From Eublepharis macularius (taxonomy: Eukaryota; Chordata; Lepidosauria; Squamata; Eublepharidae): 64,000 nucleotides of DNA. Within the stretch, counting starts at the first letter, position 1. Each line of letters opens with the position of its first letter. The notes beneath the pieces are model-generated. The model saw only the letters and a program-made list of their open reading frames with translations. It had not been told where the DNA came from and ran no database searches. Location: NCBI RefSeq assembly GCF_028583425.1, contig NC_072799.1:90072217-90136216 (forward strand), given 5' to 3'. A program made the position numbers and the translations under genes. Below are positions 42,511-64,000 of this stretch, in pieces.

Positions 42511-43905
42511 GAAGAAACAACAGAAGCCCTGCAGGTCACCGTAGAGCCGGGCCGAGACGTTGTGGTGCTCTTTCTTGTTAGAGGCCAGATCACGGATGCT
42601 GCTGAATGGACCACAAAGAGAACAAAGCAAATACTATTTTTGTAAGAAGAGTTTTACCAAGAGAGCCATAGTTCCTTTTACTACTTATGAAATACTCTCT
42701 CTGAACTGGACGTGCATGAGAGTTGCGAAGGAAAAAAAGTAGGCCAGAAACCCTTATTTGACCACTAGTTCTAGTTTTAGACAGTAGTTACCACTATGCG
42801 GGCATGATGGACCAGTGTGGTATAACGGTTAGTAAATGTTAGACTAGGACCTGGGAGTCCCAGGTTTGAATCCCCTCTGCCATGGAAGCCTGTTGGGTGA
42901 GACTGGGCCAGTCACACATTTTCAGCCTGATTTGCCTCACACGGTTGCTGTAAGGACAGAATAGAAGACAGGAGAATGATGTCGGCCACTTTGGGTCCTC
43001 ATTGGGGTGAAAGGCAGGGTATACACGGAGTAATTAAATAAAATGAAGAACCACAACTCTCATGTGAGGGCCAACTAGGGCTGCAACATTGCTTTGGGGA
43101 GAGGCCTTGAAAATCCAGTATCTCTCAGTGGCTGGTTGAAGCTATAAATATTGCTGCTAGTTCTTGATGCCCAAGTTTTCCTTCTTTTTAAATGCACCTT
43201 TTAAATCGTGGGAACTGATCAGACAGCAACTTCGTCTCACATCAAGTATTGTGCTTTTATGTTTTATCACAAAGTCTCCTAGAAAATTTTTAAGTGGGAT
43301 ACTGGCAAACCTAAAGGCCTCATAGTTCATAGTGACAGTTCATTTAATATACAGAGTGTCGTAAAAGTGTACATAGTGCAAGTTCTGATTGGCTGGACCA
43401 GACATTGCTGTAAGGTAGGGCTCTTAAACCAATAAGGAAGCAACCAGAGGATGGACTTTGATTGCGTTTTAAAAGCAATTTATATAGCCTGATGATTGTA
43501 AATAGATGGACTAAACATGTATTTATATGAAATGGACATATGAAATCACAGCCATATCTTTGATATGTGGCATTTGTAAGTATAAGAGAAAAATGTACTT
43601 TGAATTTTGCTATACACTGGAATGCTTGTAATTTTCTTTTTTAAAATTTGGCATATTACATGCACTTTATAGCTCTGATAGCAAAATATTATACAACCAA
43701 AGTGTGTTTCATTTGGACATCCTGATTCATGCTGCACTGTTCATTTTTATGTTCAGATTATGTACTGCCATCAGAATTTAGCCTTAGCAATACTTGCTAC
43801 CTTTTTCTACTCCACACTATCGCTCTAGGTCCCAAGATTTTTTGCAACATCCAAGAGCATCAAATGCTGCAGATACTGTACAATAAAATAAGTAGACACC
43901 AATCC
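42511..43905 (+). other. TEC: TEC 3' untranslated region, probable
   Basis: Follows the TEC stop. A SINE occupies 42811-43046. An AATAAA at 43882-43887 is the best visible cleavage signal, although an earlier one in the SINE tail could also act. Confidence 0.5.
42811..43046 (+). mobile_element. tRNA-derived SINE, second subfamily, in TEC 3' UTR
   Basis: CAGTGTGGTATAACGGTTAG head, CAGGTTTGAATCCCC B box, GGGGTGAAAGGCAGGG tail. Confidence 0.7.
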
Positions 43906-44039
43906 AAACTAAAGAACACATATGACCAGAACAACTAATTGAAAGAAAACAGCACTTTCCCAATGGGAAAAAGTCTCAAAAATGGTTTAATAATAATAAT
44001 AATAAATTAATAGCAGAATTCCAGTACGGAGCTCTGGCA

Positions 44040-45800
44040 TTAAAATTTTGTCTCTTTTTTTCATGGTAGTTGGTGGGGATTGCGCAACAATGCTGCTGCT
44101 TGATTTGGTGTGGGGGATGTCTGGGTTTGGAGAGTACTGGCAAGATATTAGTAGCAAGTGGCAGTGGGCGATATAGGGCAGGTGAGGACCTATCCCACCT
44201 CCTTCCTAGACTGGTCTCGGGGAGGGAGGATGGCTTCACTTTGATACTGTGCAATGCCAGAGCAATGAAAAATAAGATCTCTGTAATTTATGAACCGCTC
44301 TTGGAAGAGCAGGTTGACCTGGCTGAAGGAGTCACATGATGTTTTTCTGACTCACTAATACCAACCTGGAGATGGCCTTTCATCAACCCAGGACAGGGGT
44401 GAGAAGTGGCTAAGATATCCCATGTTCTCCAGGTTCCCAGTGCAGACAGCAGCTGGCATTGATGGTATGTTCTTTGTGACAGTACCTGGGACAGGCCAGG
44501 GCTTCTGTGGGGGGGAATACTCTGCCAACCCGACAGAGATTATCTTGGGTTTTAGTGTTGGAGCTCCTCAGATTAATGGTTGTGGGTGAGGGACTAGAAC
44601 CAAGGCCACCTTGTCAGGCCAAGGCTAGAACTTCATGGCTGCAACAGGACTATATCAGATATGGGAAAGGACACAGGTGGGGGCTGGAGTTTTCTCAGAA
44701 TTATTACTGATTTCCAGACTACAGAGATCACCCAGATAAAATGACAGCTTCACTATGATATCACATCCCTGCTGAGCTCCCCACCTCTCCCTAATCTCTA
44801 CCCTTATCAGGCTCTGCCCCAAATCTCCCGGAACTTCCCAACCTGGACCTGGCAAGCCCTAGCCATACGCTTGATCTCTTTTTGTACCATAACCGATTTC
44901 TAGAGATCTGGTATAGAAGTTGGTAATAGTTCCCTTGTCATGTTTAGATCACTGCTTGGTGTCCTGTCCTCAGACACCAGTTCCTAGGAGTTCACACTCC
45001 TAGAAAGCCCCGGGATTCTGAGCTCTCCCCAATGCCATTCAGTAACAGTGTAAGATACTGAGATTGCGCATAGTTCTTGAACTGGGTACAATCAATACAT
45101 TAATGAGATGCATTCATCGAAGCTACCAACTGCTGTTGTCTTGGTTTGTGGACCCTGCATGGAAGTGATGGTAGCTAACAGAGAACAAGAATTTAAGTTG
45201 GAAACAGTGGAGGGGATGATTGTCAGAAAAATGGGTGCTATGGGGATTATTCTACCAATTTTGGATGGGGTACTGTTGAGGTTGGTATATCCAGATAACT
45301 GGCGACGTCTTCCTGGACACAGGTTGCACAACATATTGCTAGGCATATTTTTCCCCCACTTACAGGTGGCTCAGAAGCTGTACCCTTTCCTGCATTTAGC
45401 TGATCTGGCGGCATTTACCTCTGCTACTGTACACCCAAGGACAGGCTACTGCAACATAGTCTACGTACAGCTGACCTTAAAGGCAACTCAGAAACTTCAA
45501 ACTCAGCAATTTAATTGTTGATAGGAACAAGTAGGTCCAGTCATATTACTGAGGTAAATATCTGCACTGTACAGGTTGTTCTCTGTGATGATTTTGATGA
45601 TTAAAGCCATGTATAGACTAGAACCCACACACTTACTGGACTGCCCCAACCCATAAGAATGCTTCACTCCTTGCAACTGGGCTGACTTTCCCCTTGATGA
45701 GAGAGGTTAGATCTGAGCAGCTTGAACAAGGACTTTTTCCTACTGTGGCCCCACTTTATTTTGAGTATGTTAGCTGTCTATTCTAAGCTAATGCTTTAAT
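44040..45800 (+). mobile_element. L2/CR1-like LINE remnant
   Basis: An endonuclease start-like stretch (LILCNARAMKNKISVIYEPLLEEQ) near 44240-44310, and a late RT segment at 45360-45510 (LYPFLHLADLAAF, GYCNIVYVQLTLKATQKLQ). Many stops and gaps. A (TAA)n run precedes it. Confidence 0.65.
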
Positions 45801-46112
45801 GACAGACTCTTCCTCTAAAAAATGGGCCCCACTCCAGATGTTACCCTAAATGAGGGTCTCCTTGTGAGTTGGGAGAATTAGCATGCGAGAGACTGCGAGA
45901 AGAGGCATAACAGGGATCTTCACCAATGTATACCAGGTCCCTTCCCTCAGAGGACTCTTGAAATGACCAAGCGGGTGTTTAAAGAATGATTTTTATTAAA
46001 GGGTATCAAAAGCAGTCATGCAAGAACATACACCACACACATACAGAATTTCCTAGGAAAAGCAGAGAGGAGGTTGGATACAGTTTCAGGGTTTTTGTGT
46101 TCTAGTTACCAA

Positions 46113-46372
46113 CAGGGCTTTTTTTCAGCTGGAACGCACTGGAACGGAGTTCCGGAACCTCTTGAAAATGGTCACATGGCTGGTGGTCCCGCCCCCTGAT
46201 CTCCAGACAGAGGGGAGTTTAGCTTGCCCTCCGCACCGTTCGATGGTGTGGAGGGCAATCTCAACTCCCCTCTGTCTGGAGATCAGGGGGCGGGGCCACC
46301 AGCCATGTGACCATTTTCTCTGAGGGCAACCCACTGAGTTCCACCACCTCTTTTCCCAGAAAAAAAGCCCTG
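46113..46372. mobile_element. hAT fold-back MITE, copy 9
   Basis: Perfect target duplication GTTACCAA (46105-46112 and 46373-46380). Lies between TEC and NIPAL1. Confidence 0.92.
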
Positions 46373-46380
46373 GTTACCAA

Positions 46381-47720
46381 TCTAGAAGGGAAACAGCTTC
46401 AGCGTCCAACGCTTTGGGTCAAGAAGAAAGAGGGGCTTAGATATGCAGTTTGAGGATACAGGGATAAGTCAAGAACACACACTGAATAGGGCAGCAGGGT
46501 AGTGTAGAACATACCCTGGGGCAGGATTGCCTCTTTAGCCCAAAAACAACTTTATGGCTGTCTCCAGAGTGAGATAAAGAACTGGGAAAGCTTTGATTAA
46601 GCTTTTCCAGGTGAAACTAAAGTTATCAATGATGACTGATAACCCACAATGGCCTGGATGAGAGCAGCTATCGGAGCCCTGAACAGCCCGGAATGGGGTA
46701 GCGGATAAGGAAAGGATCTGTAGGGTGTGTTGAGGGGATGAATTCAGGGACTCCTGGAAGATCCTCTTGTCTTAGGATCTTCGCACATTACTGGGGGTAT
46801 GAGGCTGAAAGCGAGTCGCCTGGTGACTTACATGACAGTAATTTTCAGCTCCCGGCCAGGACTGGCAGCCATTTCCCGCCTTGCTAGGCAGCGTTCCTGT
46901 GCTTAAAACGCACAAGGGGAGGGGCTTATATTGCCATATTCGTAAGCCTTCTATTAGCATGAAATAAAGTATAGGGTCTGACTGCTAACACTGAAACATT
47001 ACTCATGCCACTTAAAGGGACACACACACACACACACACACACAAACAAACAAACAAACCCTATACTTTATTCCTTGTCCAACATTAATAAACCTTACCC
47101 TTTCATCAGAGGGTGAAACAGTTTTTAAAAATAGTATTTTATTTAAATACTTTAGGAACATTTAAAGTTACATTCCCAAATAACGCTAAAGGTTTTCCTG
47201 ATGAACAGAACATTTCTATGTAGAGTTACTCCAGACTAACTCCCTTGATTTCCACAGGGGTGGGCTAGAGTGACTCTCCAGAGGGTCGCTCTGTAAAATG
47301 CTCCTCTGTGCTTATCCCACTATGGCTATCAACGCTGGGCACATAATTCAAATGGCAAAACCATCAATTCTTTCCAGAGGAATCCAATGTTGCTTTCAAT
47401 TACAAACATATGCAAGTTTCTAACATAGACAAATATGATACCAACACAAAAACCTATAACATATACCTAGGGCCTAGTGGGTATTTGGACAAGCATCAAA
47501 TTGCAGTAAATAAATATGAAAACCACACACACACTTACATACACAAACCAGTGCCATACGAAGGGTGTCATTTTGAAAAAGCTGTGCTGCATCGCTTGAG
47601 ACCTAATGCCACAGTTTCTGAATATAACAGTAAATCACGCCTCATGGTTTTACACACAGCCTGCCATTTCAGCAGGCAACAGCTAGAAGATACCAAGTTC
47701 TTACTTTAAAAATAGATACA
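46381..47720. other. TEC-NIPAL1 intergenic sequence
   Basis: No exon of TXK or another gene recognised. (CA)n and (CAAA)n microsatellite at 47021-47060. Some of it could belong to a long NIPAL1 3' UTR. Confidence 0.4.
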
Positions 47721-47726
47721 AAAGGT

Positions 47727-47826
47727 AGGCTGTTTTCACATGTCTTACTGGCTGCGCAAAAGAAACCATTATTCTGGGAGTTTTGCGTGATTTTGTGCGG
47801 CCAGTAAGACGTGTGAAAACGGCCGT
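47727..47826. repeat. small inverted-repeat element
   Basis: GGCTGTTTTCACATGTCTTA pairs with TAAGACGTGTGAAAACGGCC about 50 bp away. No target duplication checked out. Confidence 0.5.
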
Positions 47827-47868
47827 AGTTACTGGCTACTTCTCACAACAAAAGACTAATGTAAGATT

Positions 47869-47996
47869 TATTGTCGAAGGCTTTCACAGGCAGAGAACGA
47901 TGGTGGTTGTGGATTTTCCGGGCTCTATAGCCGTGGTCTTGGCATTGCAACTACAATGCCAAGACCACGGCTATACAGCCCGGAAAATCCACAACA
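47869..47996. mobile_element. Penelope-like palindromic element, family A, short copy
   Basis: Arms meet at ATTGCAACTACAAT, so the hammerhead-like part is deleted. 14-bp target duplication ACTAATGTAAGATT (47855-47868 and 47997-48010). Confidence 0.7.
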
Positions 47997-48010
47997 ACTA
48001 ATGTAAGATT

Positions 48011-50600
48011 AGTACTTGCGAGTTGCGACCAATAAGCCACATTTCAGGAACCTTGTCTTTCGGCCTTTCTCCCCCCACCCCCCAAAAAACAGGGAAAGTA
48101 GTAATTTATGAGTTGTTCAGAAGGGCTATGTGGGGAAATCCCTTTAAAAAAACAAACAAACAACTCAATCCAAAAGCAAAGCAACAAGAACACTTCAAGC
48201 CACCACGCAATTACACACGTCAATGCAATTTGGGGGGGGGGGAGAGACTCAACTTTGAGATTGGGTGTCCAGCTTGGAGGCCTCTGGACACGTTTGTGAT
48301 CACTGAGGATGCACTAGGTCCTCTTCCATGTAATAAGGCTTCCTGACAAGCCCTCCTTTGAATTACCTGAGAGGAAGGGCCCTGCAGGTACAAGCCTCCA
48401 GGCACTGGTGTTCCGCCAACGGTGTGCGCTCATTTTTTAAGGCCCATTTAGAATAATAAGTCATTCCAACCATATTATCTGAAATGAGTCTAAAATTGCA
48501 GGATCTCCCCCGGATCTGGCATAAAAATAGAACTGAACTGAATCTGGCTGGCAATTCTATTTATATCACATAAAAAGAAGACTTGTTAGGCATGCGCTGC
48601 ACAGGAGCCGCTGGTGGTCAATAGCAAGAAACATACATCGTTGATATGGTTATCATCAGTGGCTTTTTCTGTACCTCTCTGGACTGCTCAGTATGGGAAA
48701 TTCCACTGAAACTGCCAAGCTTGCCCCCATGGGGTTGTCACACAAACAGTTCCTGGTAAGGCCTGGCACCAAAAACAAACATATAAAGCTAATGTAGCTA
48801 GACTTTGCTCTCTGAGGCAATTACATTTCAAAGCCTATACTTGTTTCGTTCCGATAATGCAAGCATAACTTTTGTACTCTTCCAACCTGCTCAACCCTAA
48901 AGTGATTTTTCCTTCAGCGTCTTTTTTTCTATGAACAGTCTTGGAATTTAACAACTAATGTTGCAGGGCCCAGAATGTATTACAGACAATTCTGACTGTT
49001 TACTGATGCAACGCCATTTCAGGCCTATACTTAAGAACTGATGCTTAATACCTATGGTTACTTTCTGATTCACACCCTGGTGAAGAAGGTGATCAAAGCA
49101 AAGAAAGGAGGCTGTCTGTACTACAAAGCATGTGAATACAATTCCATATAAACCTTTCAAATTGCTGGGGGTAGAACTTCAGAAACTTACTTCATAACTT
49201 AATTCATCCAGCCTGAGAAATCATAAATGACTCATTCCTAGAACATTACCAACTAACAATAACAAGCTGACCAACAGTAATTTAACCAAATTATGTAGGG
49301 AATTACCACAGCAGGATACAAATAAGCAATAGGAATAATTACAGCAAGATTCTTACAACCAAATATACAAAGCCCAACCTCCAATTTAATTCAGGTATTT
49401 TAAAAAGTATGTCAAAAGACCACTACTGGTGCCAGGGTTTCTGGTGCCTGCGGCCACCCCTCCACATGTATGCACACAGAGCGCGCCATGGACTGTGTGA
49501 TGATGTCATCACGCGATGGCATCATCACGCAGCACAAGCCGGGGGCATTGACCAGTGGATGGCTGGGGTGGCAGGTGGAGGCTGCTCTGTGCTCCGCCCC
49601 GGCAGCGGCTCGTGGCTGCTGCACCTGGCTGGGAGCGTGTGGCGATGGCGACATGGGGCTGGCTGGCTGCAGCAGCTGCGGCCCAGCCACGCCAGCTCCG
49701 TGGCGCGCGCCTCCGCCCCCAACACCCCCTTCCGCCGCCCCTCCAGTGCCCTCGCACCCTGAGGCCACTGCCTACCTGGCCTCAATGGGCGCGCCGGCCC
49801 TGCAGAATACCTGTTGATCCTAGCTGTAAGCTCATTCATGTAGGCACATATCCAGAAATCTTTAATATTCCAGAAATAATGCAATTTCTGGAGTTCTGCC
49901 CCAGTATCCATCAAATAGCTTGTTTACATTATCTAATAAAAATGTTCCTGAGTTTCATTTTCCTTTTTTTTGAATAGCAAGAAGAAATACTTTGAGAAAC
50001 TGAATTTCAGAATACTATGACTAATCTTAGAAAACTGTGGTCAACCCAAAACAGTCCAGTTAAGTAAAGCAGGATACATTTCCATTTTAAAAAAGGCTTG
50101 GGACTATATTCCTAAAACCACAAAGAAGACACCAAGAGACTTAGTTATTAGATCTGTGCCCCAGGAATTTGTTATCAGGCAGGAGTCTGAGAAAACAAAC
50201 TTTGTTGTACAAAATCCAGTAAAAAATATACATGTAATAAGAATTAGAATACATATACAAAATTCAGTGCTACCTGATATATGAAAGATCCTCTTCAGGA
50301 GACTGTACAATGCTCTGCTATAATTTAAAGCCAGAAGTTTTTTTCCATTCAAGATACCTTCTAGGTGAAAATCTTCACAAAATTCAATAACTAAGGTTTT
50401 GGGAAGGTCATAATCCTCACCCCCGCTCCACATATACCCTCCGAGATAGCTGTAAAAGCACTCATTTCAAACAGCAAAACCATAGAGTGCTACATGACAA
50501 GATGCTTTATATACAATTTGGCTAAAGAAACTCTTTAGCAGCACCACTCTTTAACAGGAAAGTCCACATGCTGCCAAAGTTTTGGTGGGAGAATATGGAA
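48011..50600. other. TEC-NIPAL1 intergenic or NIPAL1 3' UTR
   Basis: No kinase exon found. A GC-rich block at 49430-49810 with paired TGATGTCATCACG motifs looks like an insertion but has no clear boundaries. Confidence 0.4.
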
Positions 50601-50744
50601 AACCGTCACTACACTTCCTTTTCTGTTACCTCAGCAAGAACCCCCGTTATTCCCAAAACCTTAGTTCTCTGTTGCTCCATACACACAAGTGCTGCCATTT
50701 GTAGGGTCAGTGGAGGAAAAGGAATGACGTTAATTTTCCCAGGC

Positions 50745-50750
50745 TTTATT
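50745..50750 (-). terminator. NIPAL1: candidate NIPAL1 polyadenylation signal
   Basis: AATAAA on the minus strand, about 65 bp after the stop codon. More distal signals cannot be ruled out. Confidence 0.3.
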
Positions 50751-50813
50751 TTCTCCAGTTGCTGTTCAGGAGCTAGGGGTGCATTAATGGTGGACATCCT
50801 CTCACTCGTTTTC

Positions 50814-62956
<12,143 letters not shown>

Positions 62957-63477
62957 CTAGGAAAGAGGGGAGAAATACTTATTCTGTTGAAACATGCCAA
63001 ATTGAAAAGACTGTGAAATAAATGTTTCAATGACCAACAAAGACTGTTTTATGGAAGGCACAATTCCTTGCCCCTGCAACTTTTTGTAAAGCTTGGCTCT
63101 TCAAGGCAGCAGCAACTTCAACTCACCAGAATTTGTCCCATACCCTATATACTTTGGTGGTGGGCTGAACAGACAAGTTTTGAAACCTTCTATTTGGTAG
63201 GACAGCAAACGGGAAAAAAATCTATGTTTTGGAGGAAGTCAGAGAACTTTGCTGAGATTTCTTGCCCGGACACTGTATTCATTGCTAGGACATTGGGATG
63301 CTGGAATGGTATTGCCTGGGATTAGTACCATCCTACATGGACACTGGTTTTGCTAGTCATCTTGTGTTATGTAAAGCTTTATACACACCAACAGCCCTGC
63401 ATAAATAAAAAAGTGGCTAGTCATTGCCTCAACCTACATATTTTTAAAGAGATGGTACCCTAACCTGGATATACCCT
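62957..63477. other. NIPAL1 first-visible intron, no feature
   Basis: No upstream NIPAL1 exon recognised here. Confidence 0.4.
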
Positions 63478-63680
63478 GACTTGGATAGCCCAGGTGAGCC
63501 TGATCTCGTCAGATCTCAGAAGCTAAGAAAGGTCGGCCTTGGTTAGTAATTGGATGGGAGTCCAGCGAAGACCAGGGTTGCAGAGGTGGGCAATGGCAAG
63601 CCACCTCTGTTCGTCTCTTGCCATGAAAACCCCATTGGGGGGTCACCATAAGTCACTATGACTTGACAGCACTCTCCATT
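63478..63680 (+). mobile_element. 5S rRNA-derived SINE
   Basis: The head holds GCCTGATCTCGTCAGATCTC, AGAAGCTAAG and TGGTTAGTAATTGGATGGGA, the internal promoter half of 5S rRNA, followed by a non-5S body (GGTGGGCAATGGCAAGCCAC, TCACCATAAGTCACTATGAC). Confidence 0.82.
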
Positions 63681-64000
63681 CTATAAAACACACAAATTTC
63701 CAGTACTGTCCCCTTACAAGGAAACTAATCTTTTAAAGCCATTTCTAGAACTACTGCTTATGGAAGCAGAGTAGATGAACCAATGATGGTGGGAGGCGGG
63801 AATCTCAACATTCCTTTTCCCAACGGAAGTAGAGCATTTTACTTGTCTTTAGGGATGCATATGAATATATAAGAAAGCTGGCCTTTCATTGAGAAAGAAC
63901 ATTGTTCCATTTCTCCCATATTGGGTACTTTAACTGGCAGAACTTCTCCAGGGTCTCTTGGAAGGTTCTTTCCTAGCCCTGCTTCTGTGGAGAACCACTG

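Noticed and set aside
43882..45800. TXK remnant exon in the LINE-like open frames
   Set aside because: The readable motifs (LEEQVDLAE, DYCN-like GYCNIVY, LKATQKLQ) belong to non-LTR retrotransposons.
49409..49977. Open frames of 115-140 codons in a GC-rich block
   Set aside because: Several frames overlap on both strands with low-complexity Ala/Pro/Arg composition, no splice context and no recognisable domain.
63478..63600. A functional 5S rRNA gene
   Set aside because: Only the middle of 5S is kept and it continues into a SINE body without a terminator.

Overview
The window is vertebrate nuclear DNA, most likely from a squamate reptile (lizard or gecko type). The evidence is short exons with GT/AG boundaries separated by long introns, two conserved vertebrate genes, and a repeat load typical of squamates: tRNA- and 5S-derived SINEs, CR1/L2 LINEs, hAT miniature elements, Penelope-like palindromes, a DIRS-like element and Ty3/gypsy LTR elements. 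The species cannot be fixed from sequence alone.

Layout. Positions 1-5137 hold a minus-strand Ty3/gypsy element. It has a complete 1,070-bp 5' LTR, a 3' LTR cut by the window edge, and a pol in the rare order protease - integrase - reverse transcriptase - RNase H (Gmr1-like); gag is missing. From 10290 to 42510 on the plus strand lie 16 coding exons of the Tec-family tyrosine kinase TEC, covering the PH domain from about its second third, the Btk zinc motif, proline-rich region, SH3, SH2 and kinase domain to the stop codon. All exon phases join and sum to 1,749 nt (582 codons plus stop). The first roughly 46 codons are not in the window. From 62956 down to 50814 on the minus strand lie five coding exons of NIPAL1, a NIPA-family magnesium transporter; only the N-terminal exon(s) are missing. 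The two genes face each other tail to tail about 8.3 kb apart. In mammals TXK lies between them; no TXK exon was recognised here.

Most of the rest is transposon. Three hAT terminus groups can be recognised by terminal sequence plus 8-bp target duplications: a CAGGGCTTTTTTT fold-back family with ten copies, one long relative of about 1.4 kb, a CAGGGCTCATTT family, and a TAGAGATGGGC/TAGGGGTGTGC group. Two Penelope-like palindromic families with 12-14 bp target duplications carry hammerhead-ribozyme-like cores. A decayed DIRS-like element of about 5.1 kb with inverted terminal repeats fills one TEC intron. A 901-bp GC-rich solo LTR with a 5-bp target duplication sits inside a CR1 LINE. TEC encodes a cytoplasmic signalling kinase and NIPAL1 a membrane transporter; they share a locus by conserved synteny rather than by a common pathway.
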